Below, piece by piece: positions 46,510 through 58,429 of a stretch of 60,000 nucleotides of DNA. The position numbers and the translations under genes are program-made. The stretch is from Cryptomeria japonica. Taxonomy: Eukaryota; Streptophyta; Pinopsida; Cupressales; Cupressaceae. Each line of letters starts with the position of its first letter. Positions within the stretch are counted from its first letter, which is position 1. The stretch lies in assembly GCF_030272615.1 (NCBI RefSeq), contig NC_081414.1, positions 49,943,136 to 50,003,135 of the forward strand, written 5' to 3'. Under the pieces are notes generated by a model. That model did not search any database. It worked only from the letters and a program-made list of their open reading frames with translations, and had not been told where the DNA came from.

Positions 46510-47810
46510 AGAAACATTTGCTCCGGTTGCAAGATTAGAAGCCATCAAAATGTTTCTAGCTCTTGCAAGTCACAAAGGGTTCAAAGTCTACCAAATGGAT
46601 GTCAAATCAGCCTTTCTAAATGGTGATTTGGAAGAGGAAGTTTATATTGAGCAGCTTGAAGGGTTCATTCTATCAAATCAAAAGGATCATGTGTGCAGAT
46701 TGAAAAAGGCTCTTTATGGCCTTAAGCAAGCCCCTAGAGCATGGTACTCTAGATTAGACAAGTACCTTCAAGAGAAAGGATTCAAAAGAGGAGTAGCAAA
46801 CAGTAACTTGTACTTCAAGAATGAAGGTAATGATTTGTTGATAGTAGTTGTTTATGTAGATGATATTATTTTGGGTGGTAGCAAAGATAAGATGTGTGAA
46901 GACTTTGCCTCTAACATGCAAAAAGAATTTGAAATGTCTATGCTTGGAGAGATTTCTTTCTTTTTAGGGTTGCAGATTGCACAATCAAGTGAAGGAATAT
47001 TTCTTTCACAAACAAAATATATTAAGGAAATGTTGAGGAAATTCAGAATGGAGGATTGCCACCCTGTGAGTACCCCAATGGTCACAGGTTGCAAGCTTAG
47101 TAGAGAAGATGAATCTCCCGAAGCAAATCAAACCCAATATAGAATCCATGATTGGGAGCCTTCTATATGTAACAGCTACAAGGCCTGATATTATGCAGGC
47201 TGATGGTTTAGTTGCACGTTATCAAGCAGCACCAAAGGAAACACATGTGCAAGCAGTGAAAAGAATCTTCAAGTACTTAAAAGGTACTATGGATTTTGGA
47301 TTGTAGTATCCAAAGGGTGATGATTTCACTCTCAAAGCATACATATATGCAGATTGGGCAGGCAATATAGATGATAGAAAAAGCATCACTAGAGGGGCTT
47401 TCTTCCTTGGCAACAATCTTGTATCTTGGCTAAGCAAGAAACAAGCTTCAGTTTCTCTATCCACTACAAAGGTGGAGTATATTGCAGCAGCAGCATGTTG
47501 TACCCAAGTACTATGGATGAAGCAAACCTTAAAAGACATTAAGGTTGAGTATGAGCATCCCATCTGCATATTTTGTGATAACACAAGTGCCATTAATATA
47601 TCCAAGAACCCAGTTATGCATTCTAGGACAAAGCATATACCAATCAAATTCCATTTTCTAAGGGAGCAGGTTCTTGAGCAGCAAGTAAGAATGGATATGT
47701 TGCAACAAAGGAGTAGATAGCATATATTTTTACAAAGCCTCTTCCAAAAGAGACTTTTGAGTATCGAAGGGAGAAATTGAGAGTAACATCACTCTCATAT
47801 TTCCATAAAA
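46445..47810 (+). pseudogene. Copia-1 reverse transcriptase and RNase H
   Basis: 46480-47130 reads [49 protein letters not shown] and the catalytic [11 protein letters not shown], a nearly intact Copia RT. A frameshift near 47130 leads to [15 protein letters not shown], a stop at 47304, then RNase H with YADWAGNIDDRKS, KVEYIAAAACC, FCDNTSAINISKNPV and SRTKHI. The terminal IADIFTKPL-like part (47705-47760) lies in another frame. It would copy the RNA and degrade the template. The polypurine tract and 3' LTR follow directly. Confidence 0.88.
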
Positions 47811-47926
47811 ATGCAGGTTACAAGCAGCAGAAACCCCTTGCCATTGATGTCAAAGGGGGAGAAATTGGAAACAGGGGGAGTATTGGTCATCATTTCATCA
47901 TTTTATTAGAAGGTTGCCATCAATGA

Positions 47927-47939
47927 CAAAGGGGGAGAT
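47927..47939 (+). other. Polypurine tract of Copia-1
   Basis: AAAGGGGGAGAT lies immediately before the 3' LTR start TGATGGAG (47940). A second purine run, CAAAGGGGGAGAAATTGG, at about 47850 may be an accessory tract. Confidence 0.8.
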
Positions 47940-50900
47940 TGATGGAGATATTGTTATTGATGTCAAAGGAATCATGGAGATGAATGACATCACTGGATGA
48001 TGGTTTGAATCTATTTTATTGCACAACTAAGTCTAGAGTCACAGTGACATCACTGGATGATGGTTTGAATCTATTTTATTGCACAACTAAGTCTAGAGTC
48101 ACAGTGACAGAAAACACATTGAGGAAAATATAATGCTAAGAGATCCTCTGTTGAAACATACAACAGAAGATGTTTTACATTACATACTGTAGTTAATACT
48201 ACAGTAGTTAATCTACATATTGATGCCATTCTAAATCTGATAAAGGGTTTGCAGTCTGATTGTATACTCAGAATATAATTATATTTCAGTATACATATAA
48301 TGAATTGAATCAGAAATAAAATGAATTCATAAAACAGCAATCATATGCAAAGGAACGGCATGCCACGACTATATTCATTATGGTCATATGTATTATGACA
48401 ACATTCACTGTTCTCATTACAGCCATGTATTCTACAATCATACAGAGTATATTATATGTATATACTCAGAGCATTAACAATGACAGTCACTCAGTAAAAG
48501 TATACACAGAGAAATCACATCATACACAGATCCGATATGTGTTGGGAGGTGGCATAACAAATATCAAGTCATATTCAGACCGTATGACTTTGTATGGATA
48601 CTTTAGATTATATTTGCTTCGGTTTAAAATATATACCCTATATATCGTGGAGCAAATCGGTTTAAAACATTTTTTGTGGAGCAAATCGCAAGAGATCAGG
48701 AAACGATTTCACTATAACAATGATTAAAGAAGGAAATCGTGGCATGGTATAAAGAATAATATGAAGCATGCGAAAAAAAAAGAAGGGATCTTTGTGACTC
48801 GGCGTTCGTAATTTCCTTTCTCTGAATTAGAGAAGACAGAGGCGCAGTCCTAGCCAAAGTCCAAACAATGATTATTACATATGAGGATACTGCAGTCACG
48901 GCCAGAGGCACAAACACGTGTATGTGTATCAAAGAAGCTATGATAAAAGTCACTCCAAATGCCAAAGAGATTACATCAAAAATGAAAGTTCATAAAGATA
49001 TGCAGCGATTATATTTCTGAAGTTAGAAGACCAGGGAATAAGCATCAATAAAGAAATTAAAGAGCAAGCCCGATAATGTGAAAATGATCGGTGGTAAAGA
49101 ACAGTGATATCCATATATGACTTAATAGAGAGCAGCAGTATTAAAGAAAACGGTGGAGAGTAATATCGACTCATTAGAATGACGTTTTAACAAACATTAA
49201 TAATATTAAAGCCGATAGTCATATTTCAAAAGGTATGATCATGTTTAAAAAGATTAGCGATCATGTTTTGAAGTAATTCAGCGACTCTATTATGAAGAGA
49301 CAGTATGACTTGGGTTAGTGAAATTCAGCGCCCAGATAAGAATTAAATCTTATATTAGCAAGAAACTTAATAAAGGTTTCGATAATTATTAGTTAAGGCA
49401 AATATCATTCATGACAAAGATCATGTCTCTATGGAAAGCGGTCTCTATTAAAAAGATGCATCATTTTATTTGGAGATGGGAATCTTCTATGAAAGGGTAT
49501 GTGTAAGATATAAAGAGGTATTAAAAAACCAATCTGAAGTGGAGTGTGTGGAATATATAATAATTCTGATATTATTCAGAATAAGGTACGTGGTGTTATT
49601 ATGCTGCTGAGAATATAACAGAGAAAAAGGATCTATATGTAGAGGTAGATCTGGTGAAAAAGAAATGTGCGATAAGGGAAATTTCAATTGACATATATGT
49701 GCCAAATTGCTGTGATCATCTTATCAGTTTAGAGGCAGTATTATTGTTCACTTTGATGTGAAAATTGTGATCAGATTTGTGACTGATTTTTAAATCAGAA
49801 TTGGGTGAAGTTGGTGCTTTATCCTTGTGGGTTGGTGTTCACAAAACATTTTGGGGATTTGGTGCTTCCAGTGGGTTGGTACTCTCAAACCAGTTTGCAG
49901 TTTGGGGAGTTGGTGCTTCCAGTGGGTTGTTGCTCACAAATCAGTTTGGGGAGTTGGAGCTTCCTATGGGTTGGTGCTCACAAATAAAACTAGGGGTTGG
50001 TGCCTCTACATAATATTGTAAAAGAAATTGTTTAAGCATTCATCTACCGTGGTTTTCTCCCTCATTGGGTTTGCACGAGAAAAAATTATTGTGTTCATAT
50101 AAGTGTGTGTGACTCATTAAATTTACAGCATTATTTCAGTTTGTAATGTCCCCACTTTGAAATAGAATTTAATAATAAATGATAATAATAAAATTAAAAC
50201 ATTAAAAATTAAATTAAAATATAAAATAATATATTTAAATATGATTAATTAAAAATTAATTAATTTAATGAAAAGTCAAAAGACATGAAAGGAAAAGTTG
50301 TGACTCCTCCAACAATGAGATATAAAAGGGAGAAGAGAACCTCATTTGAGAGGGGGGATAATTTGGAAATGAGAAGTGCAGATCTGATTTAAATAATAAG
50401 TGCACATCTGATTATGAAAGGTTGTGTCCCTTTCAAAGGGTAGAAATAATTAAGAGTTGCACTCTTTCAAAGGGTGCTAATGGTGAAAGGGTATGTCTCT
50501 TGCCAAAGGGCATACATGATGAAGAGGTGTGACCTCTCCCTCAAATAGACAGATATGGAGATCGCTGAGGAAAAATCACGTCTGGACTTCAGTTTGAATA
50601 TACGCTGCTCTAATCACTAGCCATTGGTTGACATCCACTGCATACGATTTCCTTAGGCTGGGAATGCACGTCTGGGATCAATTTATAGGAATTCCGCTGC
50701 GATCCTGCCAAGGTACACATAATTTACACAGAAATATATATTTAATGCAAGTCATCCATAATACAACAAAATACAACATCAATAATTTAATTCATGATTA
50801 CTAGAATAAACCGTAAAGGGGATGTCAAATATATCAGTGTTTTAATAAAATCGCAATAATTCAATAATTAATTTCTTATCTGTAACACATGTATGAATCC

Positions 50901-51413
50901 AGAACTATTTATTCTTTATCATACAAAATCTTATCCGTAACTAGCAAATGAACAAGTTATAACAATTAAACAAGATAGAAACAAATTGTTAATCCTTAAT
51001 ATGAATGTAGTCGGAAGGTTGTATGAATGAATAGGGAAAGGCCTGTGTAAAACCATCAGGCATCTATCCCAAGATGGGTAGAGATCAGCGACCCATGTAA
51101 GACCTTGAGGGTGTAAACTAGGCTTGGGCTTGGATCCAAAACCCTGAGGGAGTCCTCATGCTGAGGTATCAAAGCGTCCTATTCAAGATCATAATCCTTT
51201 CCAAACTTACATTGGTAGTAAGGTTTTTAAGTTGAACTCCATTGTGATGTTAACTTCTATTTTTATTTCTATTTGCTTTGAGAATGTTGGAATTATGATG
51301 TCTTAAGTGGTTAAACTTACTTGGGAACATTACACGGTTTGGTTTAAAAAGAGAAATTATATAATATACCGATTCCCCCCCCACCCCTTCTCAGTGTATT
51401 TGAGTGCTCTTCA
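47940..51413 (+). repeat. 3' LTR of Copia-1, carrying a solo LTR
   Basis: It starts TGATGGAGATATTGTT and ends TTGAGTGCTCTTCA next to the duplication acaac. A perfect 60-bp direct duplication (about 47991-48050 and 48051-48110) is absent from the 5' LTR. The solo LTR 50142-51334 is inserted near its end. Net length is about 2,276 bases, matching the corrected 5' LTR. Confidence 0.9.
50142..51334 (+). mobile_element. 1,193-bp solo LTR of the TGTAATGTCCCC family
   Basis: It starts TGTAATGTCCCCACTTTG and ends GGGAACATTACA, with flanks cagtt (50137-50141) and cggtt (51335-51339), one mismatch. The empty site is present in the Copia-1 5' LTR near 42722 (TTATTTCAGTTTGGTTTG). Its first 450 bases match the LTRs of the gag-only element 55866-59251 in opposite orientation, including GATATAAAAGGGAGAAGA, a likely TATA region near 50320. 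Confidence 0.85.
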
Positions 51414-52041
51414 ACAACGCTAGTGCAATCTTCTAAGGGTAGCTCAATGATTTTCAAATCACTAACTCAAACATAGACACATTCAAACCAAAGCATATCA
51501 ATGATGAATAGTAATTGAAGTTAAGCTTTGGCTAGATGATTCCAGTTGACCACGCAAAGCTAGTATGCAATCAACAAACTGGTAGTGGTATGGATAATGG
51601 AGCTTCACTATCAATCATGCGCATGCATCTTTCACTCGTATAAAACTCAAAATAAGATCTATTCTAATTTTTTGTCTTTTCTCAATTATAAGCTCTCACA
51701 AAAGGAATGAAGAACACTTCAATGATTTTATTAATTTTTGAAACATCAAACAACAATTTTTCAAAGTCTTATGATCTATCTCCTCTAATTTTTGCTTCTA
51801 GTGTCTAATTTCTCACTCTAATTTCTAATGAGATACAAATGAAATAAACTGAGCTTATATAGAGCTCTCAATTACAATGGATGGCCAAGATTATCGATGG
51901 CCCAAATTTTTCCGCCTAAACCCTAATCAGGGTTTGTTATTACAAAATACCTAACTTATTGCGGAACATTAAATGACATCCATTTGGCACAAAATAGGAG
52001 GGAAAATCCTCCAAAAAATGACACCACATAGGATCATAACA
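51414..52041 (-). repeat. TATA/U5-like block downstream of gene copy 2, part 1
   Basis: On the minus strand it runs from TGTTATGATCC (52041), at the end of gene copy 2, through AACAAACCCTGATTAGGGTT and the TATA box GAGCTCTATATAAGCTC (51850-51868), to the Copia-1 insertion. It continues at 34118-33524. It is homologous to 18860-19460 of the plus-strand nested element: CATACCACTAGCC/TGGTCAACTGGAAT and CTTAGAAGATTGCA are shared in the same order. Confidence 0.72.
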
Positions 52042-55000
52042 AACTTTTTTCTAGAATCTTGTTGCCCTTATCCTTTTCTCTCTTCGCAAATTCAACAAAT
52101 TTGGACGTCGTTGATTCAACTTCGGTTATTGGGACTGCAGGCAAGTTCTTCAATTGCTCTTCTAGGTAGTTGATCTCATCAAGGCTTGTAGCGAAGGTTG
52201 TATCCCATTCAGGTCCAAGATCTCTTGTTTTGCTGGCAAGTATGGCAAATGAAAGGATTGAGTCTAGTTGTCCTTCTAAAGGCGCCCCATCTGTCACAGA
52301 GAAGATAATCTTCACTTTCTCCATCAACTCTTCAACAATAATATCAATTCCTTCATTCCTTCTTTTCTCAAGAATAATCTTTGCCACTTCCAAGATTTTA
52401 TCATGTATTGCATTGATTGCTTGATCAACTTGTGTGCACCCAGCATTGATGTCCTCAAAAATTAGCCTCCTCATGTGAAGCAAGTTATGCCACAGCTGAA
52501 AATCAGGTGATTGCCCATCCTTGAGTATCCCTTCGCTCATCAATTTTTGCATTGGTGTAGCCTTCATTACTTGCAATATAGGAATGGTGAAGTCTCTAGT
52601 GTAGACAAAAGTATCATATGCCACCTTGAGTGTTTGAGTCCTTTCAAGAATCTCCATAACTCCTTCAAATATCCTCACTAACTTTCATATGAATGCCCTT
52701 GCTCTTTTGTATGTCTTCGTGATCCAAGCATCCATCAATTGTGTTGATGCCCTTATCTTTTCAAAATCTTCTTCTGAATTTGGAGGTGGTAATGATGACA
52801 ATGAGTTTGATGAATCATGTTGCCTTAGTGGGATTTCGAGTTGCTGGAGGTAACCTCTCAATACATTGTTCTTCTTCTCTAGCTTGTCATTCTTTTCTAC
52901 TTCCAGCTTGAGCATATCTTGAACTATCTTCATTGTGTCATTCATGTCTTCCAATGCTTTATCTGTGGTAGGAGGACCTAGATTGATTGTCTCTAAATCA
53001 TACTCCTTTGCTGTGATTTCATCTTCTAGCTTGTCTACCTTTGCGATGGCAATCTGTATTACCCTGGATCCTTGTTCATCTCTTCTTATCTTTGACATCT
53101 TGGTGGCTGTTTTCTTTTCATGTTCTTGATTTCTACCCAAATAGCTTCCTAGGTCGAATTGATCCTGCTCTTCCTCTATAACCACTTTCTTTGATAACCT
53201 TTCCCTTAGCCATGCGGGTATAGCTGGTCTTTCTTCCCCAACCTATATCTCGTTCAATTGTTGTTCTTGTCGTGGAGATGTGACTTTGTGTTCATCATCT
53301 TCTATGTTCGCATATGTCACTGCCTGCTTTGTCATTGGTTGGCTTGGGTGAAGCTATCTTGTCTTGGGTCAAACTTGTTGTTTTCCTTTATCGTTCATTT
53401 TGTGATCACTACTGGTTCCCACTGCTTGATTCACCTCTACTTGATGCAAAGATGAGGTACTGGTGGAAGGGCGAGGTGTTGAACTTGACTTATGCTTCTT
53501 CTTTGGATGCTCTTCTAAATTTTCTTCCTTTTTCTTAGATCCCTTGGAATGAGCTGATTGAGGGGCACTTTCACTCTAACTTTCACTTTCCATTTCTTCA
53601 CCTAAAGACTCTACTTCTCCCATCATTTGGAATGTCACCTGTACACGTCGATCACTCAACATGTGGATCTGTGCTTCTGCCCATCGTCGTGTGTTTGATA
53701 AGACTGGTTTCATCAGGTTCTTCAAGTTTGTGCTCTCTACATCAATCCAATTGACCTTCATTTCTTTATTCTTATCTTTGTCATTTACTGGCAGGAGATG
53801 TTTTCCATTGTCCTTTGTTTGATCAGGAACGTTGAAAATCTTGGTTGCTCTAATAATTTCAACAGGTAACCTTGAACACATTTTCTTCCTTATCTCCAAA
53901 TCATCAGGGGCATTCATGAAATGATCTTCAAGTTGTAGCTTATGCCTATGTTTCCTTCCACTAGACTTTTGGATGTTGCCATAAGGATCAAAGTTGTCTC
54001 TTGGATAGTATGGCATTAGGAGAAAAGACTTCCATTCCTCATCTATCTTCTCTGCTGCTTGCAAGGATGGACACACTTCCAAGGATCATCCTAGTGAAAT
54101 AGGAAACAAAATCTTCGTCTTCAACTTGTTCTTCTGCACTTTGTTGTATGCCATCAATTACCTCACTAGCTCAAGCAGTATCAGTTTGTCGGTAGGATAT
54201 CTCAATAACATATAAGGTGGTCAAGAGCATCCCTGGACCCTTATATAAGTGAACTTAGAAAACTAAATGAATCATGCATCGAACTTCTCAACTAACGCCC
54301 TTGCTTCTGGGGATTATCTTTGATGAATACCTCCTTGTAGTGTCCTTGTGATATGCATAGTGAATGCATCATTTACCCTCTTGTAGTGTGCCTTGTTGAG
54401 GTAATAGAGTTGGGGGTGTAAGATTCACATGCTCTCAATTGTCCTGATCTTGTACCAACTGGACCTCTGTATGTTAATCCTGTGTACTCACAAGCCCTGG
54501 CGAGTGAATATATGACATATGAGCCCATGTAGAATGTCTTTGTGCGCTCAAGCCTACGGAATTGTATATCAATGTTGTTGCTGATGATTCTCGCCCAATT
54601 GATTCTCCCTTTTACTGTTGAAATGATCTCCATGCAGTAAAACATCCATGTTTCGAATTGGAAGGCCTGTGGGATCCCAAAGACTCGGCTAAGAAGCATG
54701 ATCAAATCTCCAAACTCCTTGAAATCAATCCTGTGAAGCTTGCCTGGAAGCTTAGATTGATGGGGTCTACTCTTTATTACCCAATATTTGTTGATTATGT
54801 CTTGGCATTTGTTGGGATCATCATCATAAACTATCTTTGCATCATCCTTGCTTTTATATATCATGTTGTTGAATTCCGGTATGTGGAAAGCCTCGCTGAT
54901 CACATCTTCATAAAGGGGCAAGCTCTCTACCATCAGGTGCAATGATCATTCTCTTGCTTGAATCATAGTGCCTAGCACATTCCACAATGAGTTTGTTGCA

Positions 55001-55222
55001 TTGCACCGCTAGATGGAAGCCAGCCTCCTTCACAATGCCGCCGTCCATCATCATCTTGGAGTATCTTGATGGTTTGATGGTGTACAATGGACCGTAGAAC
55101 TTCTTCATATCGATCTGGTCTAGGTTGAGATCACCTAGATTGCCCTAAAATGATGAAATTTTGGACTTCATGATGACATTCTTCGAATCTTCCTTGATGA
55201 GGGCTTGCCTTGCTCCAGCCAT
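52034..55222 (-). pseudogene. Repeat-borne gene of unknown function, copy 2
   Basis: About 1,060 codons on the minus strand, homologous throughout to copy 1 at 1-3071. The ATG at 55222 opens MAGARQALIKED, whose RQALIKED is shared with copy 1. Damage: a stop near 55146, a one-base loss near 54920, a further frame change between 54373 and 54082, and stops at 53576 and between 52685 and 52678. Blocks shared with copy 1: CARHYDS; GEALHL/SEAFHI; IKSRP then HRIDF; WARIISNN/C; GSYVIYSLARACEYTGL; VCP.LQAAE; NFDPYG; MCSRLP; TRRWAEAQ; ATKMSK then RDEQGSR; a helical segment rich in leucine and glutamate; and a C-terminal part with LWHNLLHMRRLIFEDINAG and WDTTFATSLDEI. A hydrophilic KKK linker lies near 53540. 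No known catalytic motif is visible. The function is unknown; it is probably an element-encoded protein. Confidence 0.75.
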
Positions 55223-55229
55223 GTTGCAC

Positions 55230-55443
55230 CTGTGAGAGTTGTCTAAGTTAGTTCTATAATATGATGATAGTCGATTTGCAAACAAAACCAAATAACCCTA
55301 GGGCAAGATATAACGCTAAGGTTGCAATTCTAAACCCTAACATAAAAATGATCATCTTTACCATGATGGATCCTTGCAAATGATCAAAAGATGTTCAAAA
55401 TTCATTGAAAGAGTTATTTATGACTGAAATTGACAAAATATAC
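55230..55443 (-). other. Predicted 5' UTR intron of gene copy 2
   Basis: On the minus strand the donor is CAGTGCTG/GTATATTTTG (55443) and the acceptor is CTCTCACAG/GTGCAAC (55230), seven bases before the ATG at 55222. Size (214 bases) and position match the intron of copy 1 (237 bases), although the sequences have diverged. The upstream exon would lie in 55444-55865. Confidence 0.5.
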
Positions 55444-55865
55444 CAGCACTGGAATAAAACTATGAAGTAATCAAAATGGACTGGCACTCAATTCTGGACG
55501 AATTCTCCTCTTTCAAGGCTTTTAAACAATAATCTTGGTTCCAAACTTGATGTTGAGCAATTCGCTTGTGTTTGAAGGAAACAAAATTGCTATCTCCTTG
55601 GACAAAATCGCTGGTCACACTCGATATCCTTACTGTATTTCTGCATCAAAATCGTTTTGCTGATGAAGTAATTTGCTGTGACTGATGAATGAACAACTGA
55701 TCTGAATCAAATGGCTGTCTTAAATTATCAGATTCGCTGATCAAAATAAGTTGAGCTTGCTTGTATCTTAGGATTTAATTGAACATGAACAATCAAGCTT
55801 TGAGTGAAGTCGCCATACGTAGAGATGAATTCACTGGCAAGTGTTGGCTAGGCACAACAATCATC

Positions 55866-56729
55866 TGTAATGTCCCCTTTTGGAAGGACACTAAATTTTG
55901 CCCAATATACTTGTAGAATTATTGCAGGTTGTCTATTTTCAGTCTATTGTGCTAATTTGGATAGATTTAGTTTGATGTTGTTTCCCTCTTTAAATGCACA
56001 GGTCTGTTGTTTATATCAATCTGATCTGCTGTCTATACTCAGATATATATGTGTGTGTGTGTGAAAAATCCTTTCTATTCCACCAAGTCTGATTCTCTGG
56101 TTATTGATTTAATATTTCCTCTTCTTTTCCTTCAGTGCCTGCTTTATTACTATTCGCAGATTTGTATTTGTGTTCTGATCTCTTTGATAAATGTTCATAT
56201 CATTCTTCCCGATTCTCTTATAATTCTGACTTAGGTCTGCTCCTAAATCTGCTTCTAATGCTTCATATATTTTTTTCTATTACATGGATCCCTACTTCTC
56301 AAATGAAAACTTCTCCACTTTATATCCTCCAATGTGAGGGAGAGTCACACCTCCTCATCATGTATGCCCTTTGGCAAGAGACACACCCTTCACCATTAGC
56401 ACCCTTTAAAAGAGTGTGTCTCTTTATTATTTCTGTCCTTTGAAAGGGACACGACCTTTCACAATCAGTTCTGCACTTTTGATTCCCAAATTATCCCCCT
56501 CAAATGAGGTTATCTTCTCCCTTTTATTTCTCCCTTTTATATCTCATGTTTGAGGGAGTCACAACTTTTCATTTCAGGTCTTTTGACCATTCATTAACTT
56601 AATTAAATTTTAATTATATATAACTATATTATTTTATATTTTAATTTAAATTATATTTTTATTCTTTTGTATTTTAATATTATTATAGTCATTTATTATT
56701 AAATTATATTTTGAAGTGGGGACGTTACA
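55866..56729 (-). repeat. 3' LTR of the gag-only element
   Basis: Plus-strand left edge TGTAATGTCCCCTTTTGG, right edge GGGACGTTACA. It contains a (TG)n tract near 56047-56062, and CTCCCTTTTATATCTCATG near 56535, a TATA-like box on the minus strand. Next to it (56730-56742) the minus strand has the polypurine tract GAGTGGGGGAGAC. Confidence 0.87.
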
Positions 56730-56934
56730 GTCTCCCCCACTCAAGATTGCTTGTCCTCAAGCAATGATCATGGAGTGCTCAAAATGATTCTTAATATGAA
56801 ATGGCTTTGAAAATACACATGGAATAAGCATGCTGAAAATACATCAGATATGAAACAGACACATAGAAAACACACAAAACACGGAGCAAACATATGCAAA
56901 CACGGAGCATACACACGAAAACACATATTGTTAG

Positions 56935-57095
56935 GTTCTTGACACTCACTAAGAGTATCCTCTGCATTCACTAAGAATGCTCCTGGCACTTGCTAAGAGT
57001 GCCCCAAACATTCACTGAGAATGTTCCTAGCACTCACTAAGAGTGCCCCTAACATTCACTTAGAATGCCCCTGACATTCACTAAGAATGCCTTGT
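56935..57095 (-). repeat. Short tandem repeat between gag end and polypurine tract
   Basis: About five units of roughly 34 bases built from CACTAAGAGTGCCCC and CATTCACTAAGAATGCC alternate here, directly after the gag stop at 57081. Like the array in Copia-2, it fills the space between the coding part and the polypurine tract. Positions 56743-56934 hold no recognised feature. Confidence 0.78.
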
Positions 57096-58382
57096 TTTCT
57101 TGCTGGATGTTTCTCCATCACAGTCTTCTTCTATCATATGTATGTGTCCTCTTTTGCATTGATGGTTATAGTTCCATGGTTCTTTGCATTTGAAACATAG
57201 ACTCTTCTTCTTTAATTCATCTCTGGCTTGGCATTGATGCTCGGTATTCCATTGTTCATGGCATACATAACATTTTATCTTTATATTGCCCTTCCTTGGA
57301 TCTGGGCTGCAAGTGTGACCTTCTTTCCACTTCTCTTTGCAATCAAAGCAAAGGCCCTTTTTCTTCAATACCTCCCGGTCATTGTAAGAAAGATATGATT
57401 TCTTGTGTTCATCTTCTTCTTCAAAATGACCATCTTTTGGTGGTACTCTCTTGTGGTGACTTTTTTGGGCAGAGTCGAGTCTTGTGGCCTTAAGAATTGC
57501 CTTTTGGAGAGTAGGAGGTTCAAAGGCGCTTACTAGCCCTTGGGTTGCATCATTCAATCCTTCTATGAATAGGTAGATAAGTCTGTCCTTGGATATTCCA
57601 GGGACCATAACAGCTAGCCTCTGGAATTCTGAATGTACTCCTCAAGGGTTTCTTTTTGTCTAATCCTCATAAGATCTTTGAAGTGCTTTTGGGGATGAGT
57701 GTGGTCAAACCTTTCAATGAGCCTCTCTTTAAAAGTGTCATATGTTTTGCTATTTTTGTGGTCTTGTGTGATGAGACCATTATGCCACCATTCATGGGCT
57801 GTACCCTCCAAGTGTAATATAGAAAATGTTATGGCATCCTTCTCCTTCATAGGGCAAAGAGAAAGGTAGGTCTCCAATTTTTGAAGCCATGACTGGGCTG
57901 TAACTTTCCCGGTTCCATCAAAGTTGGGAATGGTTAGCTTTCCTACTTTGCTTTGTATCTCACAGTTAGGTTGGGATTTCCTCTCTTTATGACCCCTACT
58001 AGAATCTTCTCTACAATATTTAGAAAAGGGAATGCTCCTCCTGATTTCAGGGTCCAATCTTGCATATTCTACGGCAAGCTCCCTTAACCTAGGGATATGA
58101 GTTCCTCCATCATCTTCAAGGGTTTCTTCTCCAATCAAAAAAAGAGTGCATATTGGTTCTATGGGTAGATTCCTGGGTAGCTCTGTCATTTCCTTCTGAT
58201 GGGCTTGGTGACCCATCCCTTCTATTTTCGTGATTTGATTTGAGATCATTTATAGTTGATGTGATGTTTTGGAGTGCTTGGGCAGTTTTTTCTATAAAGT
58301 TTCTAAATTTCTGTTCCATGGCTAAAGAGGTTTTCTTTTTCTCTCTTTCTAAAGCTCTTACGGCTCGCTGACTCAATTGCAT
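57081..58382 (-). pseudogene. Ty3-type gag of the gag-only element
   Basis: Begins at 58382 (MQLSQRAVRALE, a helical N-terminus), changes frame near 58130, stays open to 57614 and changes frame again for 57608-57081. The middle part carries the Retrotrans_gag capsid signature: LTIPNFDGTGKVTAQSWLQK, AHEWWHNGL and FKERLIERFD, then RQKETLEEYIQ. The C-terminal part has three related zinc-binding motifs, CFDCKEKWKEGHTC, CYVCHEQWNTEHQC and CFKCKEPWNYNHQC, of the CFKC...W..GH.C type seen in plant Ty3/Gypsy Gag. It would form particles and bind element RNA. Total about 430 residues, with two frameshifts and no pol behind it. The spacing to the primer site (58416-58427) is about 35 bases. Confidence 0.86.
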
Positions 58383-58415
58383 TAACTAGGGCCCTTCCTA
58401 GGTTGATAGGAACAT

Positions 58416-58427
58416 GCTCTGATACCA
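58416..58427 (-). other. Primer binding site of the gag-only element
   Basis: The minus strand reads TGGTATCAGAGC two bases after the 5' LTR (58430-59251), complementary to the initiator methionine tRNA. Confidence 0.9.
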
Positions 58428-58429
58428 CT

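Larger units (their letters stand above)
34124..51413 (+). mobile_element. Copia-1: Ty1/Copia retrotransposon with nested insertions
   Basis: It has a 5-bp target duplication acaac (34119-34123, 51414-51418), two long LTRs and a 5.1 kb interior in plus orientation. Net LTR lengths after removing inserts are about 2.2-2.3 kb each. The interior has a perfect primer binding site, gag with three CCHC knuckles, protease, integrase, RT, RNase H and a polypurine tract. Only a handful of stops and frameshifts occur, so this is the youngest autonomous-type element here, although it now carries a changed protease motif and is inactive as written. Confidence 0.92.
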
